In this document: one piece after another, positions 8,800 through 16,874 of the stretch | Layout of the letters: the number at the start of each line of letters is the position of its first letter | Numbering within the stretch: the first letter of the stretch is position 1 | Assembly (NCBI GenBank): GCA_963805525.1 | Contig: CAWDUT010000006.1 | Coordinates: forward strand, 1,364,001 to 1,428,000 | Length of the DNA: 64,000 nt | Direction of reading: 5' to 3' | DNA from: DASQFQ01 sp963805525 | GTDB taxonomy: Bacteria; Actinomycetota; Thermoleophilia; Solirubrobacterales; Solirubrobacteraceae | Translations under genes and position numbers: made by a program | The notes under the pieces: generated by a model | Database searches by the model: none | What the model saw: the letters and a program-made list of their open reading frames with translations, nothing else | What the model was told of the DNA's origin: nothing

Positions 8800-9689
8800 G
8801 CGTCGCGCTGCAGGCTTCCGGGCTCGGTAAGCGCTACGGCCACGACTGGGCGCTGTCCGACTGCACGCTCGAAGTGCCGGCCGGGACCGTGACCGCGCTC
8901 GTCGGCCCGAACGGAGCGGGCAAGACGACGCTCCTACAGCTCGCGATCGGCTTGATCGCGCCGACCGCCGGCGGCCTGGAAGTGCTCGGGCGCCCTCCCA
9001 CGACGGACGCGGGCGAGCTGCTCCCGCGAGTCGGCTTCGTCGCGCAGGACCATCCCCTGCACCGCGGCTTCACGATCGCGGAGATGCTGACGCTCGGCAG
9101 GAAGTTGAATCCGACCTGGGACGACGAGCTCGCGAGCCGCCGGATCGACGCGCTCGGCCTCGCGTTCGACCACAAGGTCGGCAAGCTGTCCGGCGGGCAG
9201 CAGGCGCAGGTGGCGCTGACGCTCGCGCTTGCGAAGCGGCCCGAGCTGCTCCTGCTCGACGAACCAGTCGCGGCGCTCGACCCGCTCGCGCGGCGCGACT
9301 TCCTCGCCACCGTGATGGAGGCCGTCAGCGAGACCGGCGTCACGGTGATCCTGTCGTCGCACATCGTGGCCGACCTCGAGCGCGTCTGCGACCACCTGAT
9401 CATCCTGTCCCGCGCGCGCACCGTCCTGGCCGGCGCGATCGAGGACATCGTCGCGAGCCACCGGCTGCTCACCGGGCCGCGCAGCGACGCCGCCACGGTC
9501 GCCCGGGTGCACGACGTGATCCACGAGTCGCACACACCGCGACAGACGTCGCTGCTCGTGCGGGCGAACGGGCACGTGTACGACTCCGCGTGGGAGATCC
9601 ACGGCGTCGACCTGGAGGAGATCGTGCTCGCCTATCTCGGCTACGACAGCCTGCGGGTCGCCGACGACTACGAGGCGGTGGCACGATGA
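8796..9689 (+). CDS. ABC transporter ATP-binding protein (YtrB/CcmA-like)
   Basis: 297-aa ATPase with Walker A GPNGAGKTT, Q-loop VAQDHPL, signature LSGGQQAQ, Walker B LLLLDEPVAALDP and switch His in LSSHIVAD. The C-terminal 80 residues form an extra domain typical of exporters under GntR control. Start and stop each overlap a neighbour by 4 bp (GntR gene upstream, permease downstream). Together they make a three-gene GntR-ATPase-permease operon of the ytr/bcr type, which commonly responds to envelope-active compounds. Substrate unknown. Confidence 0.9.
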   Translation: MSVALQASGLGKRYGHDWALSDCTLEVPAGTVTALVGPNGAGKTTLLQLAIGLIAPTAGGLEVLGRPPTTDAGELLPRVGFVAQDHPLHRGFTIAEMLTLGRKLNPTWDDELASRRIDALGLAFDHKVGKLSGGQQAQVALTLALAKRPELLLLDEPVAALDPLARRDFLATVMEAVSETGVTVILSSHIVADLERVCDHLIILSRARTVLAGAIEDIVASHRLLTGPRSDAATVARVHDVIHESHTPRQTSLLVRANGHVYDSAWEIHGVDLEEIVLAYLGYDSLRVADDYEAVAR

Positions 9690-10624
9690 TCTGGCTCGGT
9701 TGGCGCCAGCAGCGCACCGAGACCCTGATCGCCGCCGCGATGCTCGCCGTGCTCGCGGCCCTGTTGATCCCGACAGGGCTCACGATCGCTTCCGCGTACC
9801 ACGACGGCGGGCTCGCGGCCTGCACGAGCCCCGAGGTCGCCGGCTGCGACAACGCGATCGCCGCGTTCATCGGGCGCTTCAACGCCATCGGCGGGCTGAT
9901 CGACTGGGTGACGCTGCTGCCCGGCGTCGTCGGCGTGCTGATCGCGGCGTCGTTCGTCTCCCAGTTCGAGAACGGGACCTATCGGCTCGACTGGACGCAG
10001 TCGATCACGCGCACGCGCTGGGTCGCCGGCAAGCTCGGGCTGGCCGTCGGGACCGCCCTGCTGATCGCGATCGCGCTCACGCTGCTGGTCACGTGGTGGC
10101 GCGCCCCGTTCGTGCACCTCCAGGGGCGCGTCCAGAACAGCAACTTCGACTCCGAGGGCACCGTCGTCGCCGCCTACACCCTGTTCGCGCTCGGCCTGGG
10201 TCTGGCGATCGGCGCGATCTGGCGGCGAGCCGTGCCGAGCCTCGTCGTCGGCTTCGGGGGCTACTTCGCCGTGCGGATCTTCGTCGACACCTGGCTGCGC
10301 CAGCGGCTTGTCGACCCGGTCAGCACGACCTGGAAGATGCCGAGCCGCGGGCCCGACCTGAGCAAGGCGTGGGTGATCGACCAGTATCCAACCGACCCGC
10401 AGGGACACCGCCTGACGGACCTGTGCAAGCCGAACGGCGGCGGGGGCACCACGTGTCACGTCGAGAAGGGCAGCGCGGACGCCGCCCCGGGCTTCATGCA
10501 CGCGGTCTACCACCCGAATGACCACTTCTGGGCGCTGCAGGGCATCGAGACCGCGATCTTCGGAGTCACCGCGATCGTGCTGATCGCGTTTGCCGTTGCG
10601 TGGACGCTGCGCCGCACGCGTTAG
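9686..10624 (+). CDS. ABC transporter permease (ABC-2-like)
   Basis: 312-aa membrane protein starting MIWLGWRQQRTETLIAAAMLAVLAA. About six hydrophobic segments are visible: near residues 15-35, 70-90, 115-140, 165-185, 190-210 and 285-305. A large extracytoplasmic loop between the last two contains Cys residues (DLCKPNGGGGTTC) that could form a disulfide. The ATG at 9686 overlaps the ATPase stop and is preferred over an upstream start that would give a non-hydrophobic leader. Cognate permease of the ATPase at 8796. Confidence 0.82.
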   Translation: MIWLGWRQQRTETLIAAAMLAVLAALLIPTGLTIASAYHDGGLAACTSPEVAGCDNAIAAFIGRFNAIGGLIDWVTLLPGVVGVLIAASFVSQFENGTYRLDWTQSITRTRWVAGKLGLAVGTALLIAIALTLLVTWWRAPFVHLQGRVQNSNFDSEGTVVAAYTLFALGLGLAIGAIWRRAVPSLVVGFGGYFAVRIFVDTWLRQRLVDPVSTTWKMPSRGPDLSKAWVIDQYPTDPQGHRLTDLCKPNGGGGTTCHVEKGSADAAPGFMHAVYHPNDHFWALQGIETAIFGVTAIVLIAFAVAWTLRRTR

Positions 10625-10685
10625 GTCCGCTCCTCCTTGCCCTTTTCGGGTGCATTGTGGTTGAGTTGGGCGGATGGCCGAGCAC

Positions 10686-10791
10686 GAGAACGTCAAGGAG
10701 TACGCGGCGCAACTGGAGAACGCGAAGGCACAAGACGGTCTCGAGGCCGGCAAGAACCCCGAGCTGCTCGTACGAGGTCCGGCCGGATGGC
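10686..10791 (+). repeat. 106-bp direct repeat, copy 1
   Basis: First copy of a 106-bp sequence encoding ENVKEYAAQLENAK...GPAGW. It matches the copy at 11571-11676 without gaps and with about eight substitutions, mostly synonymous, which suggests both copies evolved under protein-level constraint. Confidence 0.85.
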
Positions 10792-11570
10792 GGTGGCTGT
10801 GACGTCACGTCACGAACTGCGCAAGTGGCGAAGCGCATCGGTCGATTTCGCCCGACGGGCTCGAGAAGTGCGTCACGCTGGTGCGGCCGTTCGCCCCCAA
10901 GGACAAGCGGCTCTACATCGACTACGCGGGCCGCGTCGGGACCCAGGAGGATCTGGCCGAGCGCGAGCAGGCCGACAAGCTCAAGGCGATCTCTGAGGCC
11001 GACACCACGCTCGGCAGCCTGCTGATGTCCTACGTGGCGGCGCGGGGCGGCAACGCGGCTGAGATGCGGGCGGCCAACGAGTTCGGCTCGAACCTGCAGG
11101 CGTTCGCCAGCACGATGCCGGTCGCCGGTTCGAACAGCCCCGCGCACTCCTCCGTGGAGGAGCCGAACCGAACGGGGGCGGAGGTCAGGCCCAAGGATCC
11201 GGCACCCGAGCCGCAGGGGCCCCCTCCGAGTCCGCCCGCGGGCGGCGGCGGCGGCGCCGGCGGCGGGCCGCCGCCGAGCAGTCCGGGCCCGGCGCCGGTG
11301 AACGAGCCTCCGGCTCCGGCCAAGCCGAAGGCCAAGCCGTTCGACCCCGTTCCCCGACCGCTCGCGGGCGGCGGTGGCGGGAACAAGACGGCCTCGGCGC
11401 AGGCCGCGGGCGAGAAGTCGGATGAGGTCAAAGGCTTCGCGGGCGGGCCGGTCGGAGAGCGGAAGCCCGAGATCGAATCGGCCCAGAATCGTGCGCCACA
11501 GGCCAACAAGGGCGAGAACCGGACCGCGGCGGCGCTCAACAAGTCGATGGGTCCCACCATTCAGTCGCCG

Positions 11571-11676
11571 GAGAACGTCAAGGAGTACGCGGCGCAGCTG
11601 GAGAACGCGAAGGCACGCGACGGTCTCGAGGCCGGCAAGAACCCCGACCTGCTCGTCCGCGGTCCCGCCGGATGGC
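11571..11676 (+). repeat. 106-bp direct repeat, copy 2
   Basis: Second copy of the module at 10686-10791, about 885 bp downstream in the same orientation and reading frame. Here it continues into CWDVRTMEGG before the frame is lost. Confidence 0.85.
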
Positions 11677-11822
11677 AGTGCTGGGACGTGCGCACGATGG
11701 AAGGGGGGACCGCGTCGGTCGATTCCGCCACACGAGCAGGAGTCGTCGAAGCTCAAGGCGGTCGTTCTCATCAAGAACGGTCGCGTCATCCCCGTGTTGT
11801 CGGACTAGACCCGTGCCGGCAC

Positions 11823-12626
11823 TCAGCCGTTCACGGCGCCGGCGCTGAGACCGGTCTCCCAGTAGCGCTGCAGGAGCACGAACGCAAGGATCATCGGCCC
11901 GAGCGCCAGCAGCGAGCCGATGATGGTGCCGGTCGGGCCGAGCTCGGTGATGCCGACGGTGAGCGGGTACCACTTCGGCTCGGACAGCATGGTCAGCGGC
12001 AGGAAGTAGTTGTTCCAGGTCGCCACGAACGCGAACATCATCACCGTCACGGCTCCGGGCGCGAGCAACCGCACGACGATCGAGCGGAAGATCCGCAGCT
12101 CGCTGGCGCCGTCGAGGCGAGCGGCCTCGATCACCTCGGAGGGGACGGCCGCCTCCGCGTAGATGCGCATGAGGTAGACGCCGAACGGGCTCACCGCGCA
12201 CGGCAGGATGATCGATAGCGGGCTGTTGGTCAGCCCGATCCTGCTGAACAGAAGGAAGAGCGGGACCGCGAGCGCGGTGTTGGGGACCATCACCGAGCCG
12301 AGCACGAACCAGAACAGCGCCTCGCGCCCCCGGAAGCTGAACTTGGCGAAGCCATAGCCCGCCGCGGTGGCAAGGAGCGCGGCCGCGACCGCGCTCGTGA
12401 CCGAGTACAGCGCCGAGTTGCGGATCCACACGAGGTACGTCCCCCCGTCGAGCGTGCGCGTGGCGAACAGGTCTTGGACGTTCTGGAGCAGGCGAAAGTC
12501 GTGGGCGAACCAGAGCCCGAACGTGCCGAAGAGGTCGCCGATCGACTTCGTCGACGAGATGAACAACCACAACAGCGGAAGCAGGAAATACGCGAGGAAC
12601 GCGAGCATGCACAGCGTCGGCACCAC
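11823..12626 (-). CDS. Carbohydrate ABC transporter permease, MalG type (orphan)
   Basis: 267-aa inner-membrane permease of the MalG/CUT1 group with six hydrophobic segments and the cytoplasmic EAA loop EAARLDGASELRIFRSIVV, which docks the ATPase. The GTG at 12626 begins at helix 1. Reading frame and composition suggest the true N-terminus extends about 13 codons further (basic residues), with a possible non-standard CTG start. No binding protein, partner MalF permease or ATPase is present. About 90 bp upstream lies the leftmost tRNA-Leu remnant, so the rest of the operon was probably lost in the recombination that made that scar. Substrate unknown. Confidence 0.82.
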   Translation of the reverse strand: MVPTLCMLAFLAYFLLPLLWLFISSTKSIGDLFGTFGLWFAHDFRLLQNVQDLFATRTLDGGTYLVWIRNSALYSVTSAVAAALLATAAGYGFAKFSFRGREALFWFVLGSVMVPNTALAVPLFLLFSRIGLTNSPLSIILPCAVSPFGVYLMRIYAEAAVPSEVIEAARLDGASELRIFRSIVVRLLAPGAVTVMMFAFVATWNNYFLPLTMLSEPKWYPLTVGITELGPTGTIIGSLLALGPMILAFVLLQRYWETGLSAGAVNG

Positions 12627-12715
12627 GGAGGGCCGGCGACTGGCCGGCCGACGTTCGAACCGCGAAGCCGTCAGCTGACCCGCTCCATGTCGTCAAGATA
12701 GGGCGAAGGTCCACA

Positions 12716-12776
12716 GAACGACGAAAGCCCCGCGAACGCAGGGCTTTCGATGATGCGCCGAAGAGGACTCGAACCT
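12716..12776 (-). repeat. tRNA-Leu 3'-end/terminator remnant, copy A
   Basis: Leftmost scar. It has the terminator hairpin (GAAAGCCCCGCG / CGCAGGGCTTTC) followed by the last 27 nt of the tRNA-Leu gene, from the T-arm to the acceptor stem, then loses identity at the stop codon of the DUF1269 gene. The spacer between hairpin and tRNA (TGATG) matches the intact gene at 59.85 kb rather than the other copies. Confidence 0.8.
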
Positions 12777-13392
12777 AGGCGGCCGCGCGGGCGTCAGCGT
12801 GATGGAGCTTCGACTTCAGCTCCTCGACCTTGGCGTGTGCCTCTTCCTCGTGCGCCTCGCGCTCGGCCTTGCGCTGCGCCTCCTGCACCGCTGCGATCTC
12901 CTGCTCGACCTCGACGACGGGCCGGCGCGTGACCTCGCCGCCGAGCCGTTCCATCGCCGCGTCGATCACCTCGGGGCTCCCCTCGGTGACCTGGGCCAGG
13001 ACCGCCGTGCGCGTCGCGTGAACCTCGTTCGAGATCTCGCGCAGGACCGACTCGGTCGTCTCGATGTCATCGATGTCGAAGAGCGATCCGACGAGCATGC
13101 CGTACGTGCCGCCGAGCAGCACGCCGAGCGGGCCGCCGATGATCCCGACGAGCAGGCCGATGATGCTGCCGCTCGCGGTGCCGACGTAGGGGTCGTTCGC
13201 GACCTCGGACTTGACCTCGACGCGATCGTCGGGGTTGCGCGTGACGACGGCAGCGCCCGCGATCGTGATCTGGTCCTGCGAATCGAGCTGCTTGAGGGCG
13301 GTGAGCGCCTGGTAGGCGTTCGTGTCGTTCTGCGGGTCTTCGCCGAAGCTGACCACCAGCACGTTGTCGCGCGAGAGATAGTCGGGGCTCAT
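12775..13392 (-). CDS. DUF1269-type membrane-associated stress protein
   Basis: 205-aa protein, start at ATG 13392 preceded by GGAAGGATCAC. The N-terminal part (VLVVSFGEDPQNDTNAYQALTALKQL) is followed by a Gly-rich hydrophobic hairpin (SIIGLLVGIIGGPLGVLLGG) and then an acidic stretch typical of DUF1269 proteins. The C-terminal 60 residues are charged and alpha-helical, probably coiled coil (EAQRKAEREAHEEEAHAKVEELK). The TAG stop is formed exactly at the junction with tRNA remnant A, so the C-terminus may have been trimmed by recombination. Function unknown; members often accompany HdeD-like proteins. Confidence 0.75.
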   Translation of the reverse strand: MSPDYLSRDNVLVVSFGEDPQNDTNAYQALTALKQLDSQDQITIAGAAVVTRNPDDRVEVKSEVANDPYVGTASGSIIGLLVGIIGGPLGVLLGGTYGMLVGSLFDIDDIETTESVLREISNEVHATRTAVLAQVTEGSPEVIDAAMERLGGEVTRRPVVEVEQEIAAVQEAQRKAEREAHEEEAHAKVEELKSKLHHADARAAA

Positions 13393-13460
13393 GATGTGAT
13401 CCTTCCGTTGGGTGGGTTTGGGGAACGGGGCCAAGGTCCCACCCACGTGGATGAGCGGTC

Positions 13461-13479
13461 ATCACAAACTTCTTGTGAT
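13461..13479. promoter_or_regulatory. Perfect 7-bp inverted repeat between divergent genes
   Basis: ATCACAA-ACTTC-TTGTGAT lies between the DUF1269 gene (left, minus) and the LAL regulator (right, plus). It sits 12 bp before the preferred GTG of the regulator and has the form of a dimer-binding operator. A related element (TCACGC-N5-GCGTGA) lies upstream of the HdeD gene at 16843. Confidence 0.45.
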
Positions 13480-13490
13480 TGAGGCGGATC

Positions 13491-16157
13491 GTGTGGGAGT
13501 CTGCGTCCGGGATTCGCCAGCAGCCTCGCGCCCCAGCCGATCGGTTCCTCGCTCGGCCCGCTCTCTTCGAGCGGTTGTCAGCGGCGGCTCCGGGCACCGT
13601 GACGCTCGTGTGTGCGCCCGCGGGCAGCGGAAAGACCGTGCTCCTGCGCTCGTGGGCGGCCGAGGCGGATGAGGCCGTCGCCTGGGTCACGGTCGAGCGC
13701 GGCGAGCGGGACGCGCAGCAGTTCTGGCTCTCCCTGATCGACGCCCTCGCCGATGCGGCGGGCGACGAGGTCGTCGAGCGGGTCAGTCCGGCACCGAGCT
13801 TCGCCGGCGTGGCGGTCGTCGAGCGTCTGCAGGCCCAGCTCGAGCGGCTCGAGGAGCCGCTCGAGCTGGTGATCGACGATCTCCACGAGCTCGGCAGTGG
13901 CGAAGCGCTGGCCTGGCTGGAGCTGCTGCTCGCGCGAGTGCCGGCGCAGCTGCGGGTCCTGCTCGCGACTCGCGAGGAGGCGGCCCTCGGCTTGCATCGC
14001 CTGAGGGTCGCGGGCGAGTTGACGGAGCTCCGGGGGCCCGACCTGCGCTTCTCGCTCGAGGAGACGCGGAGCCTGCTCCGTGCGAGCGGGATCCGCCTGT
14101 CGGACATGGCCGTTGCGGCGCTGCAGGAACGCACGGAGGGATGGCCGGCCGGTGTCCGTCTGGCGGCGATCTCGCTGAGCTCGCACCCGGACCCAGCCCG
14201 GTTCGTGTCCGAGTTCTCGGGCAGCGAGCGCACCGTTGCGGGCTACCTCCTCGCCGAGGTACTCGAGCGCCAGCCGCCGGAGGTGCGCGACCTGCTCCTG
14301 CGCACCGCGATCCTGGAGCGCGTCAGCGGGCCGCTGGCCGACGCGCTCACCGGCGGCACCGGATCGGAGGCGAGCCTCCAACAGCTCGAGGACCAGAACG
14401 CCTTCGTCACCGCACTCGACGGCGCCCGGACCTGGTTCCGCTACCACCGCCTGTTCGCCGATCTGCTGCGCCTGGAGCTGCGGCGCGCGGCGCCGGCGAC
14501 CATTCCGTCGCTGCATCGCGCGGCGGCTGCGTGGCACGAGGCGCACGGGGACGTGACCGAGGCCGTCCGGCACTACCAAGCAGCAGGGGATTGGGCACCG
14601 GCCGGGCGCCTGCTCGCGGACGGCTACCTGACGCTGACGATGGCCGGCCGAGGCGACACGCTCCACGCGCTGCTCGGGCTGTTCCCGTCCGATGCCCATC
14701 TGCGCAACGGCGATCTCGCGGCTGCGCTCGCGATCGACGACATCCTCCACGGCCTGCTCTACGAGGCCGCCGCCCATCTGCGCGTCGCTCGGCGTCTCGC
14801 AGCGGCAGCTCCAGCGGACCGGGGGCGCGTCCTCCACGTACACCTGGCGGTGGTCGAAGCCGAGCTCGCCCGCCGGCGCAGCGACCTGCCCAAGGCCCAG
14901 GAAGCCGTCCGCGAACTCGAGGCAGCGCTCGCCGCGGAGGGGACAGATGAGCTGCCGGTGCGCCCCGAGTACTTGGCGCTGGCGCTGATGAACGTGGGGA
15001 TCGCTGAACTGTGGGCCGGCCGCCCCGAGGCGGCACGGCAGCATCTCGAGGACGCGCTCGGCATGACGCGCCGGATCGCACGGCCGTTCATCGAGGTCGG
15101 TTGCCTTGCGCACCTGGCGATCGCGGCGCCGCTAACGGGGCAGCCGCTGCCGCTCGCGCTCGAGCTGAGCGAGCGGGCACTCGCGATTGCCGAGGAACAC
15201 GGCTGGACGAGCCAGTCGATGACGACCGGCGCGTTCGTGATGGCCGGCATGGCGCTGGTACGGATGGGGCGCTCGGCCGACGCCGAGCGCCATCTCGATC
15301 GCGCGGACGAAGCGCTGCGCGAGGGAGCCGACCCGGGGACCGAGGTGCTGCTCCACCACGCCCGCGGCATGCTGCGCTTCGGCGCGGGTCGCTTCGACGA
15401 AGCCCTCCTCGAGTTCGCCCACGCGCAGCGCGTGGAACGGCTGCTCGCCGGCGAGCACGTCCTCACGGTCGACGTGCGCAGCCGGACGCTCCAGGTACGG
15501 GCGCGGATGGGCGACACGGAACCCGTGCGAGCTGCGCTCGACAGTTCGAGCTCGGAGCTGCGACACCGCGCCGGGATGCGCATCGCGCTCGGAGCTCTGG
15601 AGCTCGCAGAGGGCAACCCGGAACGGGCGGTCGAGGCGTTGGCGCCCGTGATCGGCGGTTCGGCCCCGGCGCTGTACGAACGATGGGCGCGCGTGGAGGC
15701 CCTGATGCTCGACGCGACGGCTCGCGATCAGCTCGGCGACCGGGGCGCGGCGGAAGCGTCACTCGAGGCGGCGCTCGAGCTCGCCGAGCCCGAAGCGCTG
15801 ATCCTGCCCTTCCTGCTCTGGCCAAACGACGAGCTGCTCGAGCGCCATCCTGGCCATCGCACCGCCCATGCCGCGCTGATTTCGACGATCCGCGACGTGC
15901 TGGCCGGGCGCGCCGCTCAGCGTCGCGGATCGGCACCGTTGCTGGAGGAGCTGAGCGACGCGGAGCTGCGCGTCCTGGGGTACCTGCCGAGCAACCTCAC
16001 CGCGGCGGCAATCGCGTCCGAGCTGGTCGTCTCCACCAATACCGTGCGCACGCACATGCGCCACATCTACGCCAAACTCGACGCGCACTCGCGCAGCGAG
16101 GCCGTCGCTCGCGCGCGCGAGCTCGGTCTGGTCGCACCCGGAGGCGCGCGCGGCTGA
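13491..16157 (+). CDS. LAL/MalT-type LuxR-family regulator 1
   Basis: Large ATP-dependent LuxR regulator (888 aa from GTG 13491, which has GAGG seven bases upstream; a TTG at 13479 would fall inside the inverted repeat). N-terminal STAND/MalT NTPase: Walker A CAPAGSGKT about residue 45, Walker B-like LELVIDDLHEL. The middle is Ala/Leu/Arg-rich tetratricopeptide-like repeats. The C-terminal 65 residues hold a LuxR helix-turn-helix (ELSDAELRVLGYLPSNLTAAAIASELVVSTNTVRTH written in part). Such proteins sense an inducer through the repeat domain. It may control the flanking DUF1269 and HdeD genes, both near inverted repeats. Confidence 0.9.
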   Translation: MWESASGIRQQPRAPADRFLARPALFERLSAAAPGTVTLVCAPAGSGKTVLLRSWAAEADEAVAWVTVERGERDAQQFWLSLIDALADAAGDEVVERVSPAPSFAGVAVVERLQAQLERLEEPLELVIDDLHELGSGEALAWLELLLARVPAQLRVLLATREEAALGLHRLRVAGELTELRGPDLRFSLEETRSLLRASGIRLSDMAVAALQERTEGWPAGVRLAAISLSSHPDPARFVSEFSGSERTVAGYLLAEVLERQPPEVRDLLLRTAILERVSGPLADALTGGTGSEASLQQLEDQNAFVTALDGARTWFRYHRLFADLLRLELRRAAPATIPSLHRAAAAWHEAHGDVTEAVRHYQAAGDWAPAGRLLADGYLTLTMAGRGDTLHALLGLFPSDAHLRNGDLAAALAIDDILHGLLYEAAAHLRVARRLAAAAPADRGRVLHVHLAVVEAELARRRSDLPKAQEAVRELEAALAAEGTDELPVRPEYLALALMNVGIAELWAGRPEAARQHLEDALGMTRRIARPFIEVGCLAHLAIAAPLTGQPLPLALELSERALAIAEEHGWTSQSMTTGAFVMAGMALVRMGRSADAERHLDRADEALREGADPGTEVLLHHARGMLRFGAGRFDEALLEFAHAQRVERLLAGEHVLTVDVRSRTLQVRARMGDTEPVRAALDSSSSELRHRAGMRIALGALELAEGNPERAVEALAPVIGGSAPALYERWARVEALMLDATARDQLGDRGAAEASLEAALELAEPEALILPFLLWPNDELLERHPGHRTAHAALISTIRDVLAGRAAQRRGSAPLLEELSDAELRVLGYLPSNLTAAAIASELVVSTNTVRTHMRHIYAKLDAHSRSEAVARARELGLVAPGGARG

Positions 16158-16182
16158 CTCGTCGCCAGCCGCGCGACCCCGC

Positions 16183-16779
16183 TTACAGCTGCTCGCGCAG
16201 GGCGCGAACCTCGAACGCACGCACGATGTTCGTGACGCCTTGCATCAGCGCCCAGATCCCGGCGAAGACCAGGAGCAGATACGCCTTGTGGATGAAGAAC
16301 TGGCCCGAGGTCCAGAAGGCGAGCGTCGTCATCAGGATCCCTGAGATCAGCCCAGTCCACCAGAGCGGGTTGATCGGACGCTCGAGGAACGCGCGCATCA
16401 TCCACCACACGCCGACGAGCAGAAACAGAAATCCGAGGACATCGGCCAGGCCGGCGAAGGTGTCCGTGGGGTAGGCGAAGCAGACGACGGCGGCGACGAG
16501 GAACGCGCCGCCGAAGAGCGCCCACGCCCAGCGCATCGGCACGTCAAGCGTCGCCAGGGCGATGTTCTCGATGCCCGCGCCGAGGAACATGACCCCGACG
16601 AGGATGCCGACCGTGGTCACGGACGCGTGATCGAACTGGAGGACGACCAGCGAGATGGCCACCCACGCGATCCCGGCGACGAGCAGCACCCACCAGTAGC
16701 TGGTGAGCCTGCGCGCGCCGTCGCGCAAGGACCGAATGCCGGGCACTTCGAGCTGCGATGTAGCGGTATGTCCGCTCAT
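16183..16779 (-). CDS. HdeD/DUF308 family membrane protein 1
   Basis: 198-aa protein with six short hydrophobic segments in three helical hairpins, the DUF308/HdeD pattern. Recognisable pieces are WWVLLVAGIAWVAISLVVL, FAGLADVLGFLFLLVGVWWM and a C-terminal FAGIWALMQGVTNIVRAFEVR. HdeD is linked to acid resistance in enterobacteria; the role in actinobacteria is not established. A second copy of the family lies at 18986, in the next module. Convergent with the LAL regulator. Confidence 0.85.
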   Translation of the reverse strand: MSGHTATSQLEVPGIRSLRDGARRLTSYWWVLLVAGIAWVAISLVVLQFDHASVTTVGILVGVMFLGAGIENIALATLDVPMRWAWALFGGAFLVAAVVCFAYPTDTFAGLADVLGFLFLLVGVWWMMRAFLERPINPLWWTGLISGILMTTLAFWTSGQFFIHKAYLLLVFAGIWALMQGVTNIVRAFEVRALREQL

Positions 16780-16842
16780 GAGGACCTCCGAGGAGTTGTG
16801 GTTGTCGCGACCGATCCTCGGGGCTACGTGGGTGAGCTGTCT

Positions 16843-16859
16843 TCACGCGTTTTGCGTGA
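16843..16859. promoter_or_regulatory. Inverted repeat upstream of HdeD gene
   Basis: TCACGC-GTTTT-GCGTGA, about 64 bp upstream of the HdeD start and 15 bp beyond the stop of the monooxygenase gene. It may be an operator for the HdeD promoter, resembling the ATCACAA-N5-TTGTGAT element at 13461, or a weak terminator for the monooxygenase. There is no T tract, which favours the operator reading. Confidence 0.35.
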
Positions 16860-16874
16860 TCCGGTAATGCGCCG

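Larger units (their letters stand above)
10674..11808 (+). pseudogene. Decayed Pro/Gly-rich hypothetical gene with internal duplication
   Basis: No known family. An ATG at 10674 opens a 42-codon frame (MAEHENVKEYAAQLENAKAQ...) closed by TGA at 10800-10802. Reading resumes in the same frame with SPDGLEKCVTLVRPFAPKDK and runs through a Pro/Gly/Lys-rich middle (about 11200-11400). It then reaches a second copy of the first module (ENVKEYAAQLENAKARDG, 11574 on). Between 10793 and 10860 likely coding pieces (CDVTSRTAQVA, SASVDF, SPDGLEK) lie in three different frames. After 11700 the plausible C-terminus (LKAVVLIKNGRVIPVLSD, stop 11806-11808) is again in another frame. Several indels therefore appear to have broken it, unless they are sequencing errors. 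Confidence 0.55.

Noticed and set aside
10881..12218. A single 445-aa protein across the duplicated region
   Set aside because: The last third runs antisense through the ABC permease gene and loses the plausible C-terminus found in another frame.
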